In this document: positions 21,198 to 32,740 of the stretch, one piece after another
Layout of the letters: every line of letters begins with the position of its first letter
How positions within the stretch are numbered: position 1 is the first letter of the stretch
From: Omphalotus guepiniiformis
Taxonomy: Eukaryota > Basidiomycota > Agaricomycetes > Agaricales > Omphalotaceae
Assembly: GCA_028554645.1 (NCBI GenBank)
Contig: JAQOOI010000019.1
Coordinates: 186,001-250,000, forward strand
Direction: 5' to 3'
Length of the DNA: 64,000 bases
Translations under genes and position numbers: made by a program
Notes under the pieces: model-generated
What the model was told of the DNA's origin: nothing
Databases searched by the model: none
Seen by the model: only the letters and a program-made list of their open reading frames with translations

Positions 21198-23110
21198 ATG
21201 TTCTATAGGAATTTTACCGAACTGCAAACCTTTGTCCTCGTTACACTCCTAGCTATATCTGCAGGAGCCAAGATCCTTTACGCTGGAGTGAACGAAGTAC
21301 GTTTGGCGCAATTGTGTCAATGAATCATGTTCCTTATAGATGGTGTCTAGTCTGGGGGCGAGTTCGGTGTCTTTGGCTCAAAAGGACAAGGGCTCCCTGG
21401 AACATTTGGAGTCGACTTTGAATTCATCAATAAGGTCCGCAATTCTTTACCAACCCGTACCATTCGTGTAGCAGCTCACAATTGAAGTAGAGTACGGTGG
21501 ACATCTTCACTGATCAGGAGCAAATCAATTTCTTCCGTGTCACTTTCCTCATGGAACGAATGTGTCCTCTGGAAACAGGACTTGGAAGTACTTTTAATGA
21601 AACAGTAAGCGTCCATATGTGCGAATGATGAGCTCGTTTTCTAAACGTTGAATCCGCAGTACTTCAGCGAGTACGCCGATGCTGTGAACTATATTACCAC
21701 GACGAAAGGAGCGTACGCTCTTATAGATCCGCATAACTATATGCGGTACAAGTGAGCTTCTCATTTCAAAGGGACTTGCCTCGTCAGGCTGATCAGCCTT
21801 ATAATCGCTCAGTGATCCTTCCAGTCAACCGAACAGTGGTAGCGTGAGTTTCGGCATACTGTTACTACATACCCAAGTCCTCACAGCCGTGTAGATCATC
21901 GGAGACACTTCTGACCCTGCGGCTGCTACTACCGAACAATTCCAAGAGTTTTGGACCGAACTCGCCAATCGATTTGTTGATAACCCCTTGGTGGTATTTG
22001 GTATTAACAACGAGCCGCATGATATGGTGAATCTTCAATATGCTGCTGACCCTTGGAAATGTACTCGTACTCACAGTTTTTCAGGATACCCAACTTATTC
22101 TCGCGAATGATCAAGCTGCCATTGATGGAATCCGCTCAACTGGTGCTCAGCAGCTTATTCTGGCTCCCGGTAACGGATTCACTGGAGGTCACTCATGGAC
22201 TCAGACGACTGGTTCAGGCGACGCACCGTCTAGTGAATTCATTCAGATGCTTGTTGACCCATTAAACAACACTGCTATTGACATTCACGAGTACCTAGGT
22301 ACATACAGATACTTTATATTTACTGCGTACTCGACTGACACTATCTTCACCATTCAGACGAAGACTTTTCCGGGTCGCACGAGCAATGCACTCAGCCTGG
22401 TTAATTGCATCTCATTTCTATCGGGGATGTCAATAAACTGACCCCACTTAAGGACCCTCTAATCTCGCAGGACTCACATCGTGGTTGCAAGAATTCGGCC
22501 TGAAGTGAGTGAAACGCATTTAGTTCTTTCGAAAAGTGCTTAGTTTTTCCTCTTTGTGAAATGACAGAGCCATAATCAGTGAATTTGGCGGCTCAAACGA
22601 CGCTACCTGCTTGCAAGTATGTCTCGTCGATACCCTTGTTCGTCGTTTCACCACTAACCTATTGTCGCTACGTGATAGCTGGTGCCGGATTTGCTCAACT
22701 ATTTAGCGGAGAATGATGTATATATCGGGTGGTCCGCTTGGGCTGCTGGTCCATGTGAGCTCCCAGTCTGCTCAACCTATGTCGAGAACGACATGCTAAT
22801 TGCTTACTGTTGTACTGTTCAGTCTGGGGCGTGAATTCTCCTTGTTGTGGAACTGACACAGGTAGCCTGGAACCTGGACAAGTAAACGATCTTGGTGATG
22901 CAAAGTGGGTCGTTTTCAAGAATGTAATTCGGAAATTCGCATTGATGCGTTTTGCAGTGCCTTTGAGACAGTGTGGGCCACCGTAATCAGACCTAACATC
23001 CCATTTGACGGTGAGTGCAGAGAATTATGGTACGATAAATGTGGCTGATACTGACTGGGGAACATCATCGGATAGATCTGAAACGATCTGGGGTCTCAAG
23101 TCTGTCCTAA
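21198..23110 (+). CDS. Secreted GH5 endo-glucanase (cellulase)
   Basis: Extracellular glycoside hydrolase family 5 enzyme of about 374 residues that would cleave internal beta-1,4-glucan bonds with retention. It is built from 14 exons in 1.9 kb: 21198-21296, 21351-21434, 21491-21604, 21660-21751, 21825-21843, 21895-22026, 22085-22298, 22358-22399, 22471-22504, 22568-22616, 22679-22754, 22823-22904, 22958-23010 and 23076-23110. A signal peptide (LQTFVLVTLLAISAGA) leads directly into the catalytic domain. The acid/base Glu is in FGINNEPHDM, the nucleophile Glu in IISEFGG, and the substrate-binding Trp in GWSAWAAGPFWG. There is no CBM1 cellulose-binding module or Ser/Thr linker at either end, so it is a single-domain form. 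All joins keep frame. It suggests a plant-biomass-degrading lifestyle. Confidence 0.9.
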
Positions 23111-23456
23111 GCGAGCGTTAAAATGCATGATTTGCGCAAGCTGCTATCCCTTCTGGGAGGCAAAAAACTAACCTATATCAGTTCCGTCGTGATGATATAA
23201 TACACGAAATCTTGTAGTACACATGAGCGAACTTATCAACGTGCTTCTGGACCGACCAGCGAATCGAAACTGTCACATCTATGAAATTTATTGTTATCCG
23301 TTTACGCTATTCTATATTTTTCCCAGACGGACTGCAAGTCACTATCTTGCTAATCAAGTAGACGAGAGGGAGGTGTAGTTCACTTGAACCTGAGCTAGTT
23401 GCGCAGCTGAGGAGAACTCATCAGTATTAGCGACCTCCAAACCAAAATACGACAAC
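23111..23456. other. Convergent intergenic region
   Basis: A 346-base gap between the GH5 stop and the stop of the minus-strand Zn2Cys6 gene. No coding sequence is seen; it probably holds both 3' ends. Confidence 0.5.
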
Positions 23457-25546
23457 TCAACTCATCAAAGGACATCTTACAGCGAAGGCACGCATGGTAG
23501 TGAGTATACTGTCGCACAACACGCGTAGTTCGGCCTCAGTAAAAAGAGCATCTCCACTCCTTGTACGTTTCAATTCCTCCATAACAGCTTGAATGGTAGC
23601 AGTCCAGAGTGCCTTTAACTCATCATCAGTCCACGAATCATCATAAAGCAACAGAGCTCACCGCGAGAATGTAATCTATATAGTGAAACGTTGCGACCTT
23701 GGTATCTTCCATCAACTTGACAATAGACCTTGCGATCTCGATAACTCTAACGCGCGAAACAGGATCATCCGATATGAATGGGAGGTGAAGCGAAAGCTGC
23801 GCAGAACGCGCCATCGTATGGATACATATTTGTGTTTTCATTGGTATACCGGGGTTACTTGGATCAGGAGAAGCCAACCCTTGTATAAAGTTCGTGATCA
23901 AGTTGTCTATACGACTGAAGGATGTAGCAAAGTGTTGTGATTCCGGATCTAAGTAAAAGGAAGGTTTGTTGAGATTGGCCCACGAAGTATAGATTGAAGT
24001 GGCTTACGATCTCTATATTGCATTCCGATATGTGCCCCTTGCTCAAATAAGATTGATGCTTTGGCGTGCATCGCTTTTTCCGAAGTAGCATCATCAGGAA
24101 CACCAGCCAGGAAATTTAGAACTGTGTTGCTTCCGAAAGGTACGTCTTTCAAGCGATTCTACGACAAAGTGTTCAAAAAGTCAAAGTAAACCTAGTAGTG
24201 CAACATATAAAACGTACCTCTCTATAACCCTGCTCATCAAGTGGCCAGGGTGTGTCAATTCTAGAATTAGGAGACGTGTATGGAATATTGGAAGGACTGC
24301 CATCAACCGCAGTCCATGAATTATTCAATAGAAATACCGTCCAAAACGCATCGATCCGTTCTCCTTCCTCGATAGAATCTCTTGGAGGAGGGAGAAAAAC
24401 ACCATGAGACCCCGCGAGAGACCCCGCGAGATATCCCAAAGTGTCAACAGCAGAGCTCCGCAACTTATGCAAACCGCTACTCAGAACGAGCGAGACAGCA
24501 GCATTAATATGATATTTTCCTTCCAACGGTTTAGCTCTGCTGAAAAAGTACATCGCAAGTAACACTTCGGCTTGAATACACTGAAGCACCTTCTGTGGAT
24601 GATCTTCGGCTAGGGCGTGAGCTGCACTTTGCAAAGCCCGCGAAACAAATACTGGTTCTAGATCAAGTAGATCATCTGAAGATGAGAGAATCATTCCCCA
24701 GAGGTAAACCGCGTTCAATAGAGCGAAAGTAGGTTTTTCTGTGCCGTTTCCTTTGAGGGTTTCGATGAATCGCTTTTTGTTTAGGAAAAATCCGGATTCG
24801 TAAGAACGATGGAAGAAGTTGTGTAAGCTGTGAGCAACTAGTTATGAGCCGATCATTCAATTGCAGTGGTAGAAGGGTACATACGCAAGATCGCGGAGAA
24901 CAAGAGGTAGGTCCTGTCATGACAATTCAGCGTTTTATACGATGAATGGTCAATATCATGCTTACCTCAAACGCCCAAGCAGATACCGGCTCTGTACTTA
25001 TGGGTGCATCCTTGGCACCTGCCTCGTCAATCAGCAACGGAACCTACATATGTTGAACGCATCGAAGTACTTACCTGATGGAATACCTGAAGTCCTTACT
25101 TGTTGGATTTGGCCTGGACATGGCTCAGACGATCCTAAAACGCTCCCCGATGCTCTTCCTCCCGCAGAGGATGCCTGTCCGAGTCCCTGACTGGCCTCGA
25201 GCTCACGAACACGAGCCTCAAGTATCGATATATGGGTTTCTAGCACTTCCGATTGTGTTATACCATCATCTGTATATTCACAGTCACCAAAAGCATCCTC
25301 AGACTTGACACATTGACCACAACGAGGTCGTTGAGCATCACATTTCTGCGAAACGCCTATATGAGCAAAAGGACGTCAACGGATGTATACTTGGAATAGA
25401 CCAACAATCTTTCGTCTCCTGAAATGTAAGTAGGAATAAGACTTTATACTTTGGATGGATACGTCTGTAGAAGCTTACCTGCAGTTCGTGCAAGCTCTTC
25501 CTTTGTGTAAAGGAGCAAGCGAGGTGGGACAGGCTGAAGTAGACAT
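23457..25546 (-). CDS. Zn2Cys6 fungal transcription factor
   Basis: Nuclear regulator of about 545 residues in nine exons: 25479-25546, 25406-25418, 25075-25345, 24966-25018, 24885-24913, 24218-24827, 24008-24158, 23662-23948 and 23457-23612. The first three exons assemble the binuclear zinc cluster: GRACTNCR, then RRKI from a 13-nt exon, then KCDAQRPRCGQCVK, giving C-x2-C-x6-C-x5-C-x2-C and a sixth Cys in DAFGDCEY. A short coiled coil (ETHISILEARVRELEAS) follows, as in dimeric Gal4-type factors. The rest resembles the fungal-specific transcription factor domain, with ALHNFFHRSYESGFF and AMYFFSRAKPLEGKYH. The zinc cluster is visible only after splicing, so it would be missed in unspliced translations. 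Target genes are unknown; the neighbouring GH5 and SDR genes are candidates by position only. Confidence 0.85.
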
Positions 25547-26117
25547 TTGTAATTTGAAGGAGGAGATATTTGATCTTCAGCTCCAAGAACATAGGTTGAT
25601 ATACATACACCTTCAATAATCATCCCGCCAACAAGGATGAAATATGAGCAGGCGCGCTCGCAAATCACGATTGCTTACTACATAGAAGTGAATCCCAAGT
25701 GAGCCTTTGCATCGGACATACCTGGTAGTCCGAAGCATGTTTATCAGCTCTGTAGCTGTTCCTGTCAGCTCGGAGAAAAGTTAACAATGTAGGCCCCGAA
25801 ATTGAATGACTCGACGATTAGTGGTAATTTGAATTTAGGCCTGAGATGGGTACCAACAGGTACCAACTCTGGCGGGTCAAGGATATAGATAGTCCTGAAT
25901 CAGATATGTCTTGTGCTTTAGTCAGATTTCAGTCGTTCGGCGCTATTGGTTGCTTCATCGCTTTTCTGAATATTGGATTCCGTGCGAAGGAGGCTGCGGT
26001 CAGGTCGAAGCTGAGAGCACCCCAAGGTGTTCGAAACAAGTTTGTATTTGGTCAATGTTTGTACGCCAGTAGTCTTACTAATAAGCGCCAGTAAGTACGG
26101 GCAGACACGGAACTGAT
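25547..26117. other. Intergenic, upstream of Zn2Cys6 gene
   Basis: About 570 bases between the Zn2Cys6 start codon and the 3' end of SDR copy A. A plus-strand frame at 25846-26094 lacks motifs and is not supported. Confidence 0.4.
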
Positions 26118-27435
26118 TTACGCTTTCAAATACTTTTCCACCACTTTTGTTATCCTATCGTCCAGCTTTTCAAATAACTTCAACATTTCATCCTGCAAGA
26201 ATCGAAGAAATGGTCAGCTCTGATCATAATAAGGTGAGATCGTATTGCTTACCCATGTCTTGTCCTGTACTTTCCGACCATCCTCGCTAAGGATGAAATC
26301 ACTAACTTCAACGACCTTTGAGAACGAAACATATCCTCCGCGTAATTCGCCCTCTTCCCCGCCAATAGCGGAGTAAATGATCTGCCGGCTACCCTCTTCA
26401 GATGTGAAGGCATAATCTTCTTGCATCTTGTGCAATCGGTCAGCATCTTCCCCTTTAATGTTCCTTACAAGGCCGGAAAAGCAAAATCCAGGATTGAGCG
26501 TTACTGGTGTCACGGTAGGATGTGAGGCTGCGAGGCGTTCGGCTAGCGCACGAATGAATGTTATATTGAGAACTAGTTTGTGTGATAATTAGTGGATATT
26601 AGAGCTCATTTAAGAGACAAGCTGGATAATACCCACGTTTGGTTTCAGGATAGCGATCATGCATCACACTAATAGGGTATAATGAGAGCTCCATGATGCA
26701 AACATGTATTAATAAACGTGCTTCACCTTGGTGTACAGAATTCCTTACTGGACAATGTTTCGATAGTATTCGGAGCATTTATTGCCTCGGGTTTGATGCT
26801 ACACCAGAAATGCATGTCACTTGCAACCACGACCAGCCGGGGTGTCGTAGAATGCTTTTCCGATGTGTTAACCATCTTTGGTAAAAGCAACAATGCATGC
26901 AGTGCTGGCGCAAGCGAGTTGACCTGGAGTCTAACAACAATCAGTATCTTCATGATACATCTTTGCGAATGCAAACTTACGAAGTCTCCCAACCATCTTC
27001 AGTGAGAGTATAGTCTCGAAGGGCAACTGCAGCGTTTTCAACTAGTATGTCCAATCGATCCAACTCTTTCTCCGCTCGATCGGCGAAAGCTGAGACAGTA
27101 GAGAATTTCGCAAGGTCTAGCGTCCAAGCCTCCGCTTTCGCGTACCCAGTCGCTTCCTTAATGACTAATTTGCGTAGAGTCAATAAGACGACAATGTAGG
27201 ACAGCTTCAAAAAAAGGAGCTCACTTTTCACAGTCTCTTGGCCCTTCTCGACATTTCTGCAGACAACGATCAACCTCTCCGGGTTCATCGTCGCGAAATG
27301 CTTCGCAGCTTCGAGTCCGAGACCAATGTTTGCGCCAGTGACGATAACGGTTTTGCCAGTGAGATCGCCTTTGACCACAGGCGGCATTCCTCGCCGCTGT
27401 TCAGCAACAAAATCATCGAAAGTCTTTTGGCCCAT
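26118..27435 (-). CDS. Short-chain dehydrogenase/reductase, copy A
   Basis: NAD(P)-dependent oxidoreductase of 341 residues, related to the retinol-dehydrogenase/WW-domain oxidoreductase type SDRs. Exons are 27225-27435, 26981-27164, 26727-26930, 26637-26668, 26253-26572 and 26118-26192. The cofactor motif is TGANIGLG, the structural NAA motif is VENAAV, the catalytic Ser is in VVASDMHFW, and the catalytic Tyr/Lys are in RYPETK, encoded by a 32-nt exon. It has no signal peptide, so it is likely cytosolic. Exon lengths are identical to those of copies B and C, showing recent duplication. A TATAAATA box lies about 50 bases upstream of the ATG. Its divergent partner is a dead fragment of the MRH gene. 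Substrate unknown. Confidence 0.88.
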
Positions 27436-27483
27436 AATGATAGTTTCAGAAGAAAGTTTGGGAGAAAGAAGTTGATCGTCGAG

Positions 27484-27491
27484 TATTTATA
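27484..27491 (-). promoter_or_regulatory. TATA box of SDR copy A
   Basis: Minus-strand TATAAATA about 50 bases before the start codon; the same box is kept at the same distance in copies B and C. Confidence 0.65.
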
Positions 27492-27790
27492 TGCGGCCAA
27501 TTGGACCAACGATCAAGACATGAGAGCAGTCGGTGACTCCGAGTCGGTTGACATCCGAACCAGAGTGCGCCGACTTGTGACGACTGGTTGAGTTGCTGAC
27601 AGAACGCTGCACGCGTCATAGCTTGCACTGTTTCCCTTGATGACATCGCAGAACGGGTAAATGCGATTCAAAGCTCAAAGAGAAATTAGCAAAGACGGGC
27701 GGGGTGAAGTGTTGTAACTTGTGCCCCCTCCTAGTTTCAAGCGGAGCTTCAAATATGAGCCGAAATTGCCTAGACTCTCATTGACCAAAA

Positions 27791-27942
27791 ATGCTTACAC
27801 CGTGGCGCTAGCCAAATCCTCTTTTCATTCTTTTCATTCTTTTCCTCATCATACCAATCGTTATCTCTGCCCCTCAAGACGAAAGACCATGTACAATTCA
27901 TTCTGATGGCAAGTTTTACGATTTGAACCCACTAAAATCGAG
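27791..27942 (+). pseudogene. Truncated copy of MRH receptor exon 1
   Basis: This 152-nt segment aligns base for base in length with exon 1 of the intact MRH gene (35179-35330), from ATGCTTACACC to the donor TCGAG/GTAACTTCTC. It encodes the shared ERPCTIHSD and KFYDLNPLK blocks. Codon 7 is TAG (27809-27811) where the intact gene has TGG. Similarity continues about 40 bases into intron 1 and then stops; no exon 2 follows. It is therefore the relic of a duplicated divergent gene partner of SDR copy A. Confidence 0.85.
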
Positions 27943-28377
27943 GTAACTTCTCTTGTTTGCTGCGGATTGTTCTGAACTCTGAATTGCATACCACCAAACA
28001 TCAAATTTTCACCGAAACTAACAACATTGTACAAACTCAGAAATAGTAGACAGTATCCAATCCAATCCAAGCTAAACAAGACCTCCCGAAAGGCGACGAC
28101 TCGAAATCAAGCCTCTAAAGAATTGACTCGGATTCCCACTGGTACGAAGGCTTCAACTCGGTGTTTGAACGAACTGCAAACGAGACGAGAGAAAGAGGAA
28201 AGGAAAAAGAAAGGAAAAAGATATGACAAATGCTCTTGTATAACTACGTGTCTACGCAGCGAGACCACTATCCTACTCGGCGTTCAAAACATCGCTACAA
28301 GCAAGACCGAAGTTCAACAGGCCTCGTAACCATCCACGCTAGCCATGGTGAGCGTGTCTCTCTGGCACTTTATGCGC

Positions 28378-28970
28378 TCAGAGACTAAGGTTGATAGGAA
28401 CACAGCCGATAGAAATAAGTCCACCCTTTAACAGATCCCAAGGTTTGTGGTCAATTTCAATTCATGCACGATGGAAAACGACTTACGAAACTATTGTCCT
28501 CACAGCACACGGGGGATGCACTGCAACTGTCTCCTCCAACACCGATGACGCTGATCGGGCTGCAAGTGATTCCGAGGAGAACATTAAGGTCTTGAACGAC
28601 AACACCGAGCAAGCCGAGAGCAGCTGCGCCTGCAGCGGATCCAGCCTGTTTGTATTATGATGCGAAAAAGCTAAGTGGAACTGCTGGTGAAGAACGATGA
28701 CGTTGGACTCACAGTTTCGGTGCTATCACAGCATTGGATAGAACCGGTGTTGCATTGACTAGCAGGTTCAGTAGCAGTGGGCAAAGGCTAGTTTTGGGTA
28801 ACCGAATCGTCAATAACAAGAATTGAACATGACGAACGGCGAGTCAACCAACATACCGAGGTGATAGTCACCGTCTTCGTTACTGGGGGGCTAACTCCTC
28901 CAGGATAGGCGGCAGCAAGGATAGCGACGAAAGGCAAGACCGCGACAGAGGAGATTTGAGAGAACAACAT
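28378..28970 (-). CDS. Class I hydrophobin
   Basis: Small secreted amphipathic protein of 131 residues that self-assembles at air-water or cell-wall interfaces to coat aerial hyphae and spores. Exons are 28857-28970, 28713-28787, 28487-28645 and 28378-28425. A signal peptide ([17 protein letters not shown]) is followed by the eight-Cys hydrophobin pattern: C in ASQCNTG, CC in IQCCDST, C in GITCSP, C in GDSCSA, CC in PVCCED and C in SIGCVP, ending INLSL. Cys spacing with long loops after the first CC is class I. The gene lies between two SDR copies, on the same strand as both. A TATAAAA box sits about 86 bases upstream of the ATG. Confidence 0.93.
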
Positions 28971-28977
28971 ATTGGTG

Positions 28978-29004
28978 TTGGGTTGGTTGGTTGGTTGGGT
29001 GGGT
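28978..29004. repeat. GGTT short tandem repeat in hydrophobin leader
   Basis: A run of GGTT units, changing to GGGT, lies immediately upstream of the hydrophobin ATG; on the coding strand it is an ACCC/AACC-rich 5' leader. Confidence 0.7.
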
Positions 29005-29055
29005 AATTGAAGAAAGCTTTAGAGGGCTAAAGAATAAAGAACTTGAGGCTCTGGC

Positions 29056-29062
29056 TTTTATA
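29056..29062 (-). promoter_or_regulatory. TATA box of hydrophobin gene
   Basis: Minus-strand TATAAAA 86 bases upstream of the hydrophobin ATG, the usual position for strongly expressed fungal hydrophobins. Confidence 0.6.
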
Positions 29063-31029
29063 CGCATTTGCCCTCGTTCAACCTCTGCATTGGTATGTGT
29101 ATACATTTGGAAGAAGGTGGCCTGGAGGGGGTGTAAATGAACATGACATCCCCCCTTCCTTAGAACACGGTAAGTAGGTAAGTCTATGTCGGCATTTATT
29201 GACGGAACTTGAAAAAAGCCAAACCGAAGAAATGAAATATGTATTCCAACTCCAACCCATTTGTCCAAGCACTCGTACTGGCACCGGGGATTTTCCACTA
29301 TCTGTACGAGACAAAGAGAGTATGAACGTATCTTCTTTCCGAGTCGAGTTGAGTTCAAACTCGAATTTGGAAAAACATTAGTACTCACTGTCCTTGAACC
29401 TCAGGTTACCGCCGTAATGGGCCAATGTCACACACAGACTTCAATGGGAGTTTTGACATGGAACATGGAACATGCGGTAAGTACATACATACAATAGGTT
29501 ACAGTACCATAAGTTGAGTTGCGAACTTCTGTTATGTCCTGGATGACCGTCGGAACAATTGCACCACCTTCGACAGTCGACTTCAACACCTGCCAACAAG
29601 ATCACCAGTTGAGCCAGTCAGTGGGACATACCCCGAGAGCTGAGGCCGTCCCGGCGATCGAAAATATCGAGGGAGGCTCCACACGAAAGAGAGTCTAGGC
29701 ATGGTGCGATGACTGGCCAAAACTGCCTGTTGACCACCCCTAAATTCAACATGAAGATCTTTCTGTTTATGTATGTACGTCCTCTTCCAACCCTTTTTTC
29801 GCCCCGTTCATCGGATACATATCACTTTTGTCTTGTTACCCTCCCTCGGAATATTCCCGGTAAGAAAACTTGGAGTCAGTACGTTACTTACGCTGGCAGT
29901 GGTTCAGGAACAAGTTCGCGTTTCTTAGTCAGTCCTCCGGAGGCTCCGTAGGGAAATACGTACGTATCACTTGTTCAGAGAATAACATCAGAAAGAGTAC
30001 TGTAGGCTGTGTTTCTCCGAAATCAGATTCATCCCCTCGGTCTCCTGTTAAGAAGTACTGATAATAGCTTAATTAAACACGATTCTTTTGTGGAAACTTC
30101 CTCGAGCACCCCTTCACAATGAATTCGAAAAACTTGTGAACAGACCTAATAGAACATTCAACACGCCACAAGCCCATGGTTCATGTCAATTCAGGTACAT
30201 ACAATGACCCCATGTGCGCACTGCGCAGTGCTCTTGTTCAAAAAAAAACTACAATTCAATGACGATGATAGTGACGACGATTGATGAGGATGATGAGGAA
30301 CGGAAATTGAAAGAAGCAAAGACTCGGATGCAGAGGATTTGTGCGCAGTATTTGGAAAGGAACCAGGAAGGAAGAACTCGCGGAGTCATCACAGGTTTGG
30401 CGTTCGGATATGTACCAGCATGCGCAGAAGTTACAACCCCAAAAACCACTCAAGGTCGGTCATAGCGTTTTGTACTTGGATAGGTGGTATGTACCTTCCT
30501 ATTTACTAGCGTATTACATTACACGAAAAGAATCGTCCAAGATTCATTCATAAGAAGGTCCACGATGATCCGGGTATGATCAACGGGATCAAGTATGCTA
30601 GAGTCCTGGCAGGAGGAATGGATGATTCCAGGAACGAGCGAAGAAGGAAAGGTACGAACTCGAAGATTCAGAATAACTCGGAGAGAAAGAGGTTCCGGTA
30701 AGTGAATGATCAGGCTTCAAGTACGATCAAAGTGGTCCTAAGTAGGATGAATAGGTAGGTAATGGGGAGTAGCCGGGAGAATAGATAGTAATTGGATATG
30801 CCCGACAACGAGAAAAAAAAGGACCCACGAAAGACATTACAAAAAGAAGTGAATAGAGCTACAACAGCTATATTAGCTGCTCGGCCAATACGGATATTAT
30901 GATGCCCTAGCAGATTTAGTCAGTCAGAAGGCAAGTTTAGAACGTTATTACATTGCAGCTACTCACTGAGCACACACAGGTACCCAAGAAACGACTCCCA
31001 ATGGAAAATTCAGCTGCCCATCAGCATCA

Positions 31030-32332
31030 TCACACTTTCAAATACTTTTCCACCACTGTTGGTATCCTATTGTCTAGCTTTCTAAATAGCTCCAACATTT
31101 CATCCTGCAAGGAATGAAGGAAATTGTCAGCTGTAATTTTGAGGTGAGATCACGTTGCTTACCCATGTCTTGTCCTGTACTTTCCGGCCATCCTCGCTAA
31201 GAATGAAGTCACTGACTTCGATAACTTTTGAGAACGAAACATATCCTCCGCGTAATTCGCTCTCTTCCCCACCGACAGCGGAATAAATAATTTGCCGACT
31301 ACCTTCTTCAGATGTGAAGCCATAGTCTTCATACATCTTGTTGAAATGCTCAACATCGTCCCCGGAAATATGCCTTGAAAGGTCGGAGACGCAAAATCCA
31401 GGACTGAGAGTCACCGGTGTCACGGTTGGGTGTGAGGCTGAGAGGCGTTCGGCCAGCGCACGCACGAACGTCACGGTAAGGACTGGCTTGCGTGATGATT
31501 AGTGGATTATGAACTCGTTTGGGGATAGTACTCACGTTTGGTTTCGGGGTAGTGGCCATTCATCACACTGATAGGGTATGAGCTCCTTAAACATATCTCT
31601 AAAGAGGTGATTCACCTTGGTGAAAAGTATTCCTTATTGGACAATGTTTCGATGATATTCGAAGCATTTACTACCTCAGGTTTGATGGTACACCAGAAAT
31701 GTGCGTCACTTGCAACCATGACTAACCGGGGTGTCGTAGAATGCTTTTCCGACGTGTAGATCATCTTCGGTAACAGCAACAGAGCATGTAGGGCTGGCGC
31801 GAGCGAGTTGACCTGGAGCCTAATCAACAACCAGTACTCAATATCAATATGATGCATCTTCGCGAATTAAAACTTACGAAGTCTCCCAACCATCTTCAGT
31901 GAGAGTGTATTCTAGAAGGGCGACTGCAGCGTTTTCAACTAATATGTCCAATCGATCCAACTCTTTCTCGGCTCTATCGGCGAAAGCTGAGACAGTAGAG
32001 AATTTCGCAAGGTCTAGCGTCCATGCCTCTGCTTTCGTGTACCCAGTCGCTTCCTTAATGACTAGTTTGCGTAGAGTTAGTAAGACGATGATCTAGGGCA
32101 GCTTCGAAAAAAGGATCTCACTTTTCACAGTCTCTTGACCCTTCTCGACAGATCTACAAGCGACAATCAACCTCTCCGGATTCATCGTCGCGAAATGCTT
32201 CACAGCTTCGAGTCCAAGACCAGTGTTCGCGCCAGTAACGATAACGGTTTTACCAGTGAGATCGCCCTTGACTACAGGCGGCATTCCTGCCCGCTGTTCA
32301 GCAACAAAGTCATCGAAAGTCTTTTTGCCCAT
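31030..32332 (-). CDS. Short-chain dehydrogenase/reductase, copy B
   Basis: A 341-residue paralogue of copy A with the same six exon lengths: 32122-32332, 31878-32061, 31616-31819, 31536-31567, 31163-31482 and 31030-31104. The cofactor motif TGANTGLG, the VENAAV segment, the Ser of MVASDAHFW and the catalytic HYPETK are intact, so it should be active. It differs from A and C mainly in a substrate-loop block (DLSRHISGDDVEHFNKMYEDYG instead of GLVRN...DRLHKMQEDYA) and in the last residue pair, ending LKV instead of LKA. These changes sit in the C-terminal part that shapes the substrate pocket in SDRs, so specificity may differ. Its upstream side carries only a small scrap of the MRH partner gene. 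Confidence 0.87.
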
Positions 32333-32380
32333 GATGATAGTCTCAGAGGAAAGTTTGGTAGAAAGAAAGTGCTCGTCGAG

Positions 32381-32388
32381 TATTTATA
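32381..32388 (-). promoter_or_regulatory. TATA box of SDR copy B
   Basis: Minus-strand TATAAATA about 50 bases upstream of the copy B ATG, at the same place as in copies A and C. Confidence 0.65.
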
Positions 32389-32641
32389 TGAGGCCAATTG
32401 GACCCACAGGGATTCCGAGTCGGTTGACTTCCGAACCAGAGTGTGCCGACTGGTGACAACTGGTTGAATTGCTGACGGAATTCTGCACTCGTCATAGATT
32501 GCACTGTTTCCCTTGATGGTATCGCAGAACGGGTAAATATGAATCAAAGCTCAGAGAGAAATTCAAATTAACATGGACGGGTGAAGTGCCCCCGCCTAGT
32601 TTTAAGCGGAGCTTTCAAGCTGAGCCGGACTTGCCGAGTAC

Positions 32642-32660
32642 TTTGCCGGAATTTGCCGGA
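32642..32660. promoter_or_regulatory. TTTGCCGGA direct repeat, copy B promoter
   Basis: Two TTTGCCGGA units separated by one base. The same pair with the same spacing occurs upstream of copy C at 35144-35162 but is missing from the copy A promoter. It may be a binding site in the shared divergent promoter. Confidence 0.45.
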
Positions 32661-32663
32661 CTC

Positions 32664-32740
32664 TCATGGCACTCGAATTCCCTTTTTGAAACTTTTTCAT
32701 CCTTTTCCTCATCAATCATTATCTCTGCCCCTCCATCCTC
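32664..32740 (+). pseudogene. Eroded fragment of MRH receptor exon 1
   Basis: After the TTTGCCGGA repeat and GGACTCTC, the sequence still matches the signal-peptide part of MRH exon 1 in patches: CTCGAATTCCC, CTTTTTCATCCTTTTCCTCATC and ATTATCTCTGCCCCT. The ATG, the first Cys block and the donor are gone. This is the remnant of the divergent partner of SDR copy B. Confidence 0.7.

Larger units (their letters stand above)
28971..31029. other. Long intergenic region between hydrophobin and SDR copy B
   Basis: About 2 kb with no gene I can support. It begins with the hydrophobin promoter. Around 30190-30710 there are protein-like stretches, for example RFIHKKVHDDPGMINGIKY ending at TAA just after 30700, with acceptor-like sequences before them, but no start, family or complete model emerges. 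They may be part of a small lineage-specific gene or a decayed one. Confidence 0.35.

Noticed and set aside
24408..24440. Tandem AGACCCCGCGAG repeat in the Zn2Cys6 gene
   Set aside because: Two in-frame copies giving LAGSLAGS; a minor coding repeat with no sign of function.
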